From contig JACAEF010000040.1 in the NCBI GenBank assembly GCA_013388985.1, forward strand, positions 24,937 through 88,936: 64,000 bases of DNA, read 5' to 3'. The notes beneath the pieces were generated by a model, which saw only the letters and a list, made by a program, of their open reading frames with translations, did not search any database and was not told the DNA's origin. This DNA comes from Rhodocyclaceae bacterium (lineage in GTDB: Bacteria > Pseudomonadota > Gammaproteobacteria > Burkholderiales > Rhodocyclaceae). Positions 53,336 to 60,721 of the stretch are shown one piece after another. Numbering within the stretch: position 1 is the first letter of the stretch; each line of letters begins with the position of its first letter. Made by a program: the position numbers and the translations under genes.

Positions 53336-54580
53336 ATGACCGATGTCGAAAACAAGCTCGCCGCGGCCCGCACGCGCCTGATCCTCGACAAGCCGTTCCT
53401 CGGCGCCTTGGTGCTGCGCCTGCCGCTCAAGGCCGCGACCTGGTGCCGCACCACCGCGACCGATGCGCGCACGCTCTATTACAACCCGGCATGGATCGAG
53501 CGCTTGTCCGGAGCGCAGGTGCAGTTCGCGCTCGCGCATGAGGCGCTGCACTGCGCGCTCGGCCATTTCGCGCGCCGCGGTCACCGCGTCCAGCGCAAGT
53601 GGGACATGGCCTGCGACTTCGCGGTGAATCCGATCCTCGTCGACGAAGGCCTCACGCCGCCGGCCGAGGCGTTGGTGCTCGACATCTACCGCGGCATGGC
53701 GGCGGAGGAGATCTATCCCTGCATCGACGACAGCTTTGATGACAGCCAGATGATGGACGAGCATGTCTGGGATGGTGCCGAGGGCGGTGACGGCGGCGGG
53801 CAGGGTGAGCAAAACGAGGCGCAGGGCAAGGGCGGCAGCGATGCCGAGGAAATCGACGCCAACGCCGGTGGCAGCAAGCCGCAGAAAGCCGGCGCTGGCG
53901 GGACGGCAGGGGAAGAGGAAAACGGCCCGCCGCCGCCGCTCGGCGCCCGGGAAAAAGAGCAGCTCAAGGAACAATGGCAGCGCCATCTCGCCGCCGCCGC
54001 GCAGCGCGCGCGCGAGGCCGGCAAGCTCTTCGGCCAGCTCGCGCGGCTCGCCGCGGCGGCGCTCGCCGCGCAGGTGTCGTGGCGTGCGCTGCTGGCGCAA
54101 TACCTGTCGCAGACGGCGCGCGACGATTACACCTGGCAGCGCCCCTCGCGCCGCGAAGGGGAGGTGATCTGGCCCTCCTTGCGCAGCCACAGTGGCGACA
54201 TCCATGTCGCACTCGACGTCTCCGGCTCGGTGACGGAGCAGGATCTGGCCGAGTTCCTCGGCGAACTGAACGCGCTGAAGGGCACGCTGCCGGTGCGCAT
54301 CACCTTGCATGCCTGCGACAGCGCGCTCGCCGAAGGCGGGCCGTGGCTCTTCGAGCCCTGGGACGAGTTGCGGCTACCGAAGCAGTTTGCCGGCGGCGGC
54401 GGTACGGCGTTTGCGCCGGTGTTCGAGTGGATCGAGCGCGCCGGTCAGCACCCCGATGCGCTGATCTATTTCACCGACGCGGACGGTGAGTTTCCCAAGG
54501 CAGCGCCGAACTATCCCGTGCTCTGGCTCGTCAAGGGCAAGCGGCCGGTGCCCTTCGGCCGCAGGATCCAGCTCAATTGA
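53336..54580 (+). CDS. VWA-domain protein with putative metallopeptidase domain (MoxR partner)
   Basis: 414 residues. The N-terminal domain has H68-E-A-L-H72 CALGH, an HExxH zinc motif of the DUF2201 class, with FAVNPILVDEG. An acidic and glycine-rich linker (about 140-200) follows, then a helical part, then a von Willebrand A domain with MIDAS D294-V-S-G-S and the Thr in FAGGGGTAFAP. The linker residues 183-191 (KAGAGGTA) come from a dispersed-repeat copy. With MoxR it probably forms a chaperone or metal-insertion device. The TTG of the next gene overlaps its stop. Confidence 0.88.
   Translation: MTDVENKLAAARTRLILDKPFLGALVLRLPLKAATWCRTTATDARTLYYNPAWIERLSGAQVQFALAHEALHCALGHFARRGHRVQRKWDMACDFAVNPILVDEGLTPPAEALVLDIYRGMAAEEIYPCIDDSFDDSQMMDEHVWDGAEGGDGGGQGEQNEAQGKGGSDAEEIDANAGGSKPQKAGAGGTAGEEENGPPPPLGAREKEQLKEQWQRHLAAAAQRAREAGKLFGQLARLAAAALAAQVSWRALLAQYLSQTARDDYTWQRPSRREGEVIWPSLRSHSGDIHVALDVSGSVTEQDLAEFLGELNALKGTLPVRITLHACDSALAEGGPWLFEPWDELRLPKQFAGGGGTAFAPVFEWIERAGQHPDALIYFTDADGEFPKAAPNYPVLWLVKGKRPVPFGRRIQLN
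53884..53908 (+). repeat. dispersed 26-bp repeat, copy inside the VWA gene
   Basis: 24 of 26 bases match. Read as K-A-G-A-G-G-T-A in the flexible linker. Confidence 0.85.
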
Positions 54581-55596
54581 GCAGCGTCGAACTCTCCGCC
54601 GAAGACGCCCTGCGCCTCAACGTGCTCCTGGCCGGCGAGGTGCATGCGGTGCGCATCGACGAGGGCGCGCGCACGCTGTATGCGCTGACGCCGAAGGGCG
54701 AGGCGCGCATCGTCCTCAATCCCGTCGGCCGTGCCGAACGCTATTTCCAGCGGGTGCGCGAAGTGCTCGGCGGCCATGTGCTCGGCTCGCCCGGCGGTTA
54801 TCCGGTGTATTTGCGCCGCTGGACGCGGATGGGGCAGGCGGGCGAAAAGAATCTCGAAGCGCTGCTCAAGCTCGGCGAACCCGAGGCGGTGCTCGCCGTC
54901 GCTCACGCCGCGGGGCTCACCGACGAACTGGCGCGGCGCGCCTGGTGGGCCGGCCAGCAGCAGGCGCCGATGGAGATCGCGCGCGTGATGCTGATGCACC
55001 CGGCGGTGCGCGCGGGCCAGATGGGGCCGGTGCTGACCCGGCATCTGGTCGAATATCTGCCCTTCGAGAGCGATCCGCTCAACGCGATGCAGACGGTGCG
55101 CGTGGTGCTCGCCGCCGGGCTGCTCGCGCCGGAAGAACGGCTGCAGCTGTGGGCGAAGGCCAAGCGCCGCCCGCACTTTCTGATCGGCTTCCTGGAGAGC
55201 CTGCCGGACGAGCTGCCACCCGAACCGGAACGTGCGCTGCCGGCGGGCTTGCCGGACACGCCGGCGGCGCGGCTGCTGGCGCGCTGCTATTCCGGCCCCG
55301 GGCAGAGTTATCTGAAGACGGCCGAGCTGGCGCTCGACAAGGCGCCGACGCACGAGGCGGTCTATCTGCTGCTCGATCTGATCGGCCAGTATTTCGCCGC
55401 CGGAGACGAGGCCGCCGCGCTGCCGCTGCCGGCGAGCGAGGTGGCGGCGCTGGAGGCGCTCTCGCGGCTTTCCCATGAAGCCGCCCTGCCGATCCTGACG
55501 CGCACCACGGCGGTCGGGCCGCTGATGCGCCGTCATCTCGAACCGCTGTTCGGGCCTATCATTGGCCATCTCAAGGCATTGCGAGGCATGACATGA
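54577..55596 (+). CDS. uncharacterised protein, possibly DsrS-like
   Basis: 339 residues, soluble and mostly helical after a short beta-rich N-terminus. LGSPGGYPVYLRRWTRMGQ and VVHAAGL-type HAAGLTDELARRAWW blocks recall a protein annotated as sulfur-reduction protein DsrS in sulfur oxidisers; this is from memory and unverified. Starts with TTG overlapping the VWA stop and ends with an ATGA overlap, so it is firmly inside the MoxR-VWA operon. No catalytic motif is evident. Confidence 0.65.
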   Translation: MSSVELSAEDALRLNVLLAGEVHAVRIDEGARTLYALTPKGEARIVLNPVGRAERYFQRVREVLGGHVLGSPGGYPVYLRRWTRMGQAGEKNLEALLKLGEPEAVLAVAHAAGLTDELARRAWWAGQQQAPMEIARVMLMHPAVRAGQMGPVLTRHLVEYLPFESDPLNAMQTVRVVLAAGLLAPEERLQLWAKAKRRPHFLIGFLESLPDELPPEPERALPAGLPDTPAARLLARCYSGPGQSYLKTAELALDKAPTHEAVYLLLDLIGQYFAAGDEAAALPLPASEVAALEALSRLSHEAALPILTRTTAVGPLMRRHLEPLFGPIIGHLKALRGMT

Positions 55597-55841
55597 AAGG
55601 CGGCGTCTATCTCGACGCGGAAGTTCCGCAACTCGTGCAACAACAGTTTGCGCTCGTGCGCGCCGCGCGCGGCAAGCGCCAGCGTTTCCCCGAAAACGTC
55701 GTCGAGGTGGTCGAATCGGCCGAAGCCGCGTTGCAGCGGCAGGATCCGGCGCAGAACCTCCACGCCGCGGAAGTCGTCGGCCCCTCGCGTTCCTCCGAGG
55801 GTTTTCGTCTGTATTACCTGGTCAGATGGCTCAGCGAATGA
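55593..55841 (+). CDS. small conserved hypothetical protein
   Basis: 82 residues: MKGGVYLDAEVPQLVQQQF, a charged middle, and GFRLYYLVRWLSE at the end. Not recognised. It is coupled at both ends through ATGA overlaps, so expression with its neighbours is nearly certain. Its small, soluble nature suggests an accessory subunit. Confidence 0.7.
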   Translation: MKGGVYLDAEVPQLVQQQFALVRAARGKRQRFPENVVEVVESAEAALQRQDPAQNLHAAEVVGPSRSSEGFRLYYLVRWLSE

Positions 55842-56224
55842 ACCACGCAAGCAAGAAGCCTTTCCCCATCCCCGTCGTGCCGGCGGCAGAGAATGAGACC
55901 GATGCCGCGCTCGACGCCTGCAGTAGCGCCGAGCCGTTCGCGCTGATGGTGCTCGGCGACAGCATGGAGCCCGAGTTCGTCGAGGGCGACATCATCGTCG
56001 TCGAACCCGAGGGACTCGCGGTCGACGGCTCCTATGTGATGGCCTGGCTCGAGGGTGAATGGATCTTCCGCCAGCTGGTCGGCCGCCCCGGGGACTGGAA
56101 ATTGCGCCCGCTCAACCCCAAGTATCCGACGGCGAGCATTCCCGACCTGTCGGTCGTCAAGGGGGTGATCATCCAGAAATCCAAGCCCGGCCGCCGCAAG
56201 GCCGCCAAGCGTTACGTCGAATAG
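55838..56224 (+). CDS. S24 (LexA-like) peptidase-domain protein without DNA-binding domain
   Basis: 128 residues from ATG 55838, which overlaps the previous stop (an ATG at 55826 is also in frame). The S24 nucleophile motif GDSMEPEF is present with S42, followed by EGDIIVVEPEG. The place of the catalytic Lys (the VKRL type in LexA) reads IFRQL, with Arg78, 36 residues after the Ser. The protein lacks an N-terminal HTH. The Arg may make it a non-cleaving binding fold, or another Lys may serve. It sits in the operon of uncharacterised genes. Confidence 0.85.
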   Translation: MNHASKKPFPIPVVPAAENETDAALDACSSAEPFALMVLGDSMEPEFVEGDIIVVEPEGLAVDGSYVMAWLEGEWIFRQLVGRPGDWKLRPLNPKYPTASIPDLSVVKGVIIQKSKPGRRKAAKRYVE

Positions 56225-56233
56225 GGAAACTGC

Positions 56234-56464
56234 ATGCCTTACTACATCTACCGCATCACCCAGGTCGGCCCGGTGAAGAACCTCGAAAAGCTGACCGAGT
56301 TCGCCAAGTTCAAGGACGCCTCCGCCGCCGCGAAGGATATGCGCAAGAGCGCCGATCTGACCCAGTGCAAGATCCAGGTGGTCTTCGGCGAGAACGAATT
56401 GCAGGCCGAGGAGGCGCTCAATACCGTGCGGCCCTGGGAACCATTGACCGGCGACGACTGGTAA
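56234..56464 (+). CDS. small conserved hypothetical protein
   Basis: 76 residues. YYIYRITQVGPVKNLEKL is followed by DASAAAKDMRKS and a C-terminal FGENELQAEEALNTVRPWEPLTGDDW. The order suggests an alpha/beta fold seen in small proteins of sulfur-oxidising and other betaproteobacteria; not recognised. A GGGAAAC precedes the ATG, 9 bp after the S24 gene. Confidence 0.7.
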   Translation: MPYYIYRITQVGPVKNLEKLTEFAKFKDASAAAKDMRKSADLTQCKIQVVFGENELQAEEALNTVRPWEPLTGDDW

Positions 56465-56479
56465 GCCGTCGGCCCGAGG

Positions 56480-56917
56480 ATGGACGAGCACAGCTACCAC
56501 AACCTCCGCAAGGAGCTCAACCCGCTGCCCTGCGTATTCGAGAAGGCGCTGCTCTGTCAGGCGGCGGTGTGCGAGGCGGCGCAGCGCGCATTGCTGGCCG
56601 AACGCGAGATGATCGCCTGCCGCGACCCGCTGGTGCGCGCCGCCTGCGGCCAGCTGCTTCAGCTCTTGCGCCAGAACGCGGCCTTCGCGCTCAAGGTCAG
56701 GGACACCCAGCGCATCCTGCCACACGCGATGACGATGAAGGTGCAATGCGGCGGACTTTCCGGCCTGAAGGAACTGCTCGATCCCGAGTCCCACGCGCCC
56801 GACGTGAGAAAACTCGTGCTGCGCGCCCAGGCCGAATATGGCAGCCTCGAAGACCTGCCGTTCTCGCGCATCGTGCAGGGTATCAGTCACTGGCAGATCC
56901 GCAAGAGGAAACGCTGA
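56480..56917 (+). CDS. cysteine-containing hypothetical protein
   Basis: 145 residues, helical, with several Cys and His (NPLPCVFEKALLCQAAVCEAA, IACRDPLVRAACGQLLQLL). The Cys spacing could bind a metal or a thiol, but no known motif fits. The stop codon lies inside the left end of the palindromic element at 56908. Confidence 0.65.
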   Translation: MDEHSYHNLRKELNPLPCVFEKALLCQAAVCEAAQRALLAEREMIACRDPLVRAACGQLLQLLRQNAAFALKVRDTQRILPHAMTMKVQCGGLSGLKELLDPESHAPDVRKLVLRAQAEYGSLEDLPFSRIVQGISHWQIRKRKR

Positions 56918-57051
56918 ATGAATCTACTGCGCGGGCGAATGGCTGCGTTGCGCGGTGCTCGCTCCCTCGCCTATCGGTTTGATATGTCTCGGTCGCTGTG
57001 CTCCGGGCGCCTTGCCCTTCGCCTGCTCGTGACGATTTCTTCAGCATTTCC
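56908..57051. mobile_element. MITE/REP-like palindromic element, copy 1
   Basis: Ends are inverted repeats of about 17 bp: left GAAACGCTGAATGAATC, right (reverse complement) GAAATGCTGAAGAAATC, 14 of 17 equal. The inside matches the element at 63017-63226 in two blocks, one around GCGTTGCGCGGTG and one around GGTCGCTG..GCTCC..GCGCCTTGCCCT. No coding capacity. It sits exactly on the stop of the preceding gene. Confidence 0.7.
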
Positions 57052-57069
57052 GTGCGCCCCGAGCCGACC

Positions 57070-58104
57070 ATGATCCCCGCTTTCGACCGGCTGGTGGCCG
57101 CCGTGCAGCGCAATTGCCACATCAGCGACGCCCGCCATGCGCGCGGCATGACGCTGTGCACCTATCTGCTGGAGATGCGCGAGTTCTACCGCTGGGAGGC
57201 GGGCATCGCGCCGGGCGCGCCGCTGGAACGCGCCGCGGTCGGGGCCTGGCTGAATGCGCGCGAAGCGCTGTGGGAGACGCTCGAAGCGGAGGAGTTCGCC
57301 GCCGTGCCGGTCGGCGACGAGGAATTCGCGCCCTTCGAGGTCGCCGCGATCAACCGCGCGCTAGTGCCGCACGGCCTCGTCTATGGCGCCGGGATCGGCC
57401 GCTTCGGCAAGCCGCATTTCTTCCTCGGCGAGCTCGCACGCCGTGAGGAGGGCGACGGCCTCGTCGTGCTGGTCAGCGGCCGCGAGCATGCGCGCGATCT
57501 GGGCGCGCTGCCCGCCGCGCTGCAGGGCGATACCGCGTTCGTGCGGCGCGAGGCGCTGCGCCAGTGGCTGTGGGAAAAAGCCGAAGCCTGGATGATGAAG
57601 CAGACGCCGGGCGCGCTGGCGATGGCGCTGGCGGCACACGGCTTCGCAACCGATCCACATGCCGCGCTCGAGCGCATGCTGGAGGCCGAGACCGAAACCG
57701 CGATCCTGCACGAACGCGGCGAGCATGCCGCCGGGCGTCTGCTCGGCCCGGCGTGGGAAGAGCGCCTCGCCTGCGGCTGCCGGCGCCGCGCCGAAATCCT
57801 GATGCGCGCGGTGCGCGACCATCTCGCCGACTGCCTCGTCACGCTGCCGGCCTTGATCGAGCGTGAGGCCTGGCCATCGCTCTTGTTCTGGCTCGCCAAC
57901 CTCGACGGCATGCGGCGCACCCTGTGGCCGGAAATGGCAGGGGCCGACAGCGCGAAAGTCGGCGCTGGTGAGACGGCATCCCTGGCAGCCGCGGTCCGGC
58001 GCGGCGCCAGCCATTGGCAAGACGTCGCGCGCCGGCTGCTGGCGGCGGAAGAGCGGGAAATCGAAGCGCTCTCGCACGACGTTTCCACGCTGGCCTTGGC
58101 ATGA
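57070..58104 (+). CDS. conserved hypothetical protein (Sfum_1244-like)
   Basis: 344 residues; ATG 57070 is the first start outside the palindromic element. The opening FDRLVAAVQRNCHISDARHARGMTLCTYLLEMREFYRWE and SGREHARDLGALPAALQGDTAFVRREALRQWLWEKAE recall a family annotated Sfum_1244; no function is known. Residues 295-303 (AKVGAGETA) come from a dispersed-repeat copy. The gene stands just after the MoxR-VWA operon. Confidence 0.72.
   Translation: MIPAFDRLVAAVQRNCHISDARHARGMTLCTYLLEMREFYRWEAGIAPGAPLERAAVGAWLNAREALWETLEAEEFAAVPVGDEEFAPFEVAAINRALVPHGLVYGAGIGRFGKPHFFLGELARREEGDGLVVLVSGREHARDLGALPAALQGDTAFVRREALRQWLWEKAEAWMMKQTPGALAMALAAHGFATDPHAALERMLEAETETAILHERGEHAAGRLLGPAWEERLACGCRRRAEILMRAVRDHLADCLVTLPALIEREAWPSLLFWLANLDGMRRTLWPEMAGADSAKVGAGETASLAAAVRRGASHWQDVARRLLAAEEREIEALSHDVSTLALA
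57954..57979 (+). repeat. dispersed 26-bp repeat, copy inside the Sfum_1244-like gene
   Basis: About 23 of 26 bases match. Read as K-V-G-A-G-E-T-A. Confidence 0.83.
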
Positions 58105-58200
58105 TCCGATCCTTCCTGCCGCCGCTCTTTCCTGCCAGTCACATACGCCTTCGGCGGTCATGTTGGCTTTTTCTGTTAGGATAGAAGCCGACGAGGAGCG

Positions 58201-58422
58201 ATGATCATGGCGACGATGATTTCAGAAGTGTATGCGGCTTTCCGCGCTGCAGGCGTCGATGAAGAACATGCGCGCAAAGCTGCTGAAGCGCTTTCGAATG
58301 AGGCGTTGGCGACCAAGTCCGATGTGGCGCGCATCGAACGCGAGCTGTTGGTCATCAAGTGGATGCTGGGGGTCGTTGTTGCCGCAACGGTAATTCCGTT
58401 GTTCAAACCGCTATTGACATAA
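58201..58422 (+). CDS. small protein with C-terminal membrane helix
   Basis: 73 residues from ATG 58201; ATG 58207 has better spacing to the GAGGAG upstream. A helical region with EEHARKAAEALSNEALATKSDVARIERELLVIKW resembles DUF1640/CCDC90-type coiled coils, followed by one hydrophobic helix (VVVAATVIPLF). Possibly a phage- or plasmid-type small membrane protein. Function unknown. Confidence 0.65.
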   Translation: MIMATMISEVYAAFRAAGVDEEHARKAAEALSNEALATKSDVARIERELLVIKWMLGVVVAATVIPLFKPLLT

Positions 58423-58472
58423 GCGTTTGCCTCGGAAAAACGGAAAGCGGAGCTGGGAGAGAGAGGGCGAGG

Positions 58473-59258
58473 ATGACCCGGTCCGTGCCGTTTTCCTTCT
58501 CCGCCAATCTCTCCTTCCTCTTCGGCGAGCATGAATTTCTCGACCGCTTCGGCGCCGCCGCGCGCGCCGGTTTCAGCGGCGTCGAATGCCACTTTCCCTA
58601 CGCGCACGACAAGGCGGCGCTCACCGAAGTGGTGATGACCTCGGGCGTCGAGATGGTGCTCTTCAACCTGCCGGCCGGCGACTGGGAGGCCGGCGAGCGC
58701 GGCATCGCCTGCCAGCCTTCCCGCAAGGCCGAATTCCAGGACGGCGTGGGCCTGGCGATCGAGTATGCCGAGGCGTTGGGCTGTACACGGCTCAACTGTC
58801 TGGCGGGCATTCCCGAAGGCGACCGCGATCGGGCGCTCGAGACGCTCGTCGACAACCTCGCCTTCGCCGCCGCGGTGACGCAGCGCGCCGGCATCCGCCT
58901 GCTGCTCGAACCGCTCAACACCCGCGACACCCCAGGTTTCCTGATCGCGACGACGAGCGAGGCGATGCGTGTGATCGACGCCGTCGGCAGCAAGAACCTT
59001 TTCCTGCAATACGACGTCTATCACGCCCAGCGCATGGAAGGCGAGCTCGCCGCGACGCTCGAGCGCCTGCTGCCGAGGATCGGCCACATCCAGATCGCCG
59101 ACAATCCCGGCCGCCACGAGCCGGGGACGGGCGAGATCCATTACCCCTTTTTGTTCCGCCGCCTCGCAGAACTGGGCTACGCCGGCTGGATCGGCTGCGA
59201 ATACCGGCCGAGCGGCGCGAGCGAAGACAGCTTCGGCTGGCTGGAGCCTTATCGATGA
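58473..59258 (+). CDS. hyi: hydroxypyruvate isomerase
   Basis: 261 residues, xylose-isomerase-like TIM barrel. FSANLSFLFGEHEFLDRF, LEPLNTRDTPGFLI and the metal-binding HIQIADNPGRHEPGTGEIHYPFLF are signatures of Hyi, which interconverts hydroxypyruvate and tartronate semialdehyde. GGGCGAGG precedes the ATG at 58473. It overlaps glcD by ATGA, linking glyoxylate use with glycolate oxidation. Confidence 0.95.
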   Translation: MTRSVPFSFSANLSFLFGEHEFLDRFGAAARAGFSGVECHFPYAHDKAALTEVVMTSGVEMVLFNLPAGDWEAGERGIACQPSRKAEFQDGVGLAIEYAEALGCTRLNCLAGIPEGDRDRALETLVDNLAFAAAVTQRAGIRLLLEPLNTRDTPGFLIATTSEAMRVIDAVGSKNLFLQYDVYHAQRMEGELAATLERLLPRIGHIQIADNPGRHEPGTGEIHYPFLFRRLAELGYAGWIGCEYRPSGASEDSFGWLEPYR

Positions 59259-60721
59259 GCCATACCCTTCCTTCCACCGACACGCCAGAAGTGCCGGACG
59301 CGGCGCGCGATGCGCTGCTTCACGAGCTCTCCGGCATCCTGCCGCCGACCTCGCTGATCACGCATGCCGAGGAGCTCAAGCCCTATGAATGCGACGGACT
59401 GACCGCCTATCGCCAGATGCCCTGGCTGGTGGCGCTGCCCGAGAACGAGGCGCAGGTGGTCGCCATCCTGCGCGCCTGCCATCGCCACGGCGTGCCGGTG
59501 GTGGCGCGCGGCGCCGGCACCGGCCTGTCGGGCGGCGCGACGCCGGTCGCGGGCGGCGTGATCCTCTCGCTGGCGAAATTAATGCACATCCTGGCGATCG
59601 ATCCGCAGGCGTGCACCGCGCGCGTGCAGCCCGGGGTGAGGAACCTCGCGATCAGCGAGGCGGCCGCGCCGTATGGTCTCTATTACGCGCCCGATCCCTC
59701 CTCGCAGCTCGCCTGCACGATCGGCGGCAACGTCGCCGAGAATTCCGGCGGGGTGCACTGCCTCAAATACGGTCTCACCGTGCATAACATCCTCAAGCTG
59801 CGCATCGCGCTGATCGACGGCACGGTGATCGAGATCGGCAGTGATGCCTTCGACAGCCCCGGCTACGATCTGCTCGCGCTGCTGGTCGGCTCCGAGGGCA
59901 TGCTCGCGGTGGTGCTCGAAGCGACGGTGAAGCTGACGCCGAAGCCACAGGCCGCGCGTGTGGTGATGGCCTCGTTCGACGACCTCACCCAGGCCGGCAA
60001 CGCGGTGGCCGAGATCATCGCCGCCGGCATCATCCCGGCCGGCCTCGAGATGATGGACAAGCCGGCCACCGCAGCGGTCGAGGATTTCGTCCATGCCGGC
60101 TACGACCTTTCCGCCGAGGCGATCCTGCTGGCCGAATCCGACGGCACGCCGGAAGAAGTCGAGGAGGAAATCGCGGCGATGCAGACGGTGCTGGAGAAGG
60201 CCGGCGCGCGCAGCCTGCGCGTCTCCCAGAGCGAGGCCGAGCGGCTGACGTTCTGGGCCGGGCGCAAGGCCGCCTTCCCGGCGGTCGGCCGCCTGACGCC
60301 GGACTATCTGTGCATGGACGGCACGATTCCGAGGAAGCATCTCGCCCAGGTATTGACGCGCATCGGCGAGCTCTCCGAGCGCTACGGCCTCTCCTGCGCC
60401 AACGTCTTCCACGCCGGCGACGGCAACCTGCATCCGCTGATCATGTTCGATGCCAACGTGCCGGACGAGCTGGAGCGCGCCACCGCGTTCGGCGCGCGCA
60501 TCCTCGAGCTGTCGGTCGATGTCGGCGGCACGATCACCGGCGAGCATGGCGTCGGCATCGAGAAGATCGGCCAGATGTGCGTGCAATTCACGCCCGACGA
60601 GCTCGCCGCCTTCCACGCCGTGAAGGCCGCCTTCGACCCGCAGGGGCTGCTCAATCCGGGCAAGGCGGTGCCGACGCCGCGGCGCTGCTCCGAATACCGG
60701 CTGACGGGGACGGCACGATGA
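59255..60721 (+). CDS. glcD: glycolate oxidase subunit GlcD (FAD-linked)
   Basis: 488 residues. FAD-binding PCMH domain with VVARGAGTGLSGGATPVAGGVILSL and APDPSSQLACTIGGNVAENSGGVHCLKYGLT; the C-terminal domain has FHAGDGNLHPLIMFD and GGTITGEHGVGIEK with the substrate histidines. It oxidises glycolate to glyoxylate with GlcE and GlcF. First ATG at 59255 overlaps hyi; the stop overlaps glcE. Confidence 0.97.
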   Translation: MSHTLPSTDTPEVPDAARDALLHELSGILPPTSLITHAEELKPYECDGLTAYRQMPWLVALPENEAQVVAILRACHRHGVPVVARGAGTGLSGGATPVAGGVILSLAKLMHILAIDPQACTARVQPGVRNLAISEAAAPYGLYYAPDPSSQLACTIGGNVAENSGGVHCLKYGLTVHNILKLRIALIDGTVIEIGSDAFDSPGYDLLALLVGSEGMLAVVLEATVKLTPKPQAARVVMASFDDLTQAGNAVAEIIAAGIIPAGLEMMDKPATAAVEDFVHAGYDLSAEAILLAESDGTPEEVEEEIAAMQTVLEKAGARSLRVSQSEAERLTFWAGRKAAFPAVGRLTPDYLCMDGTIPRKHLAQVLTRIGELSERYGLSCANVFHAGDGNLHPLIMFDANVPDELERATAFGARILELSVDVGGTITGEHGVGIEKIGQMCVQFTPDELAAFHAVKAAFDPQGLLNPGKAVPTPRRCSEYRLTGTAR

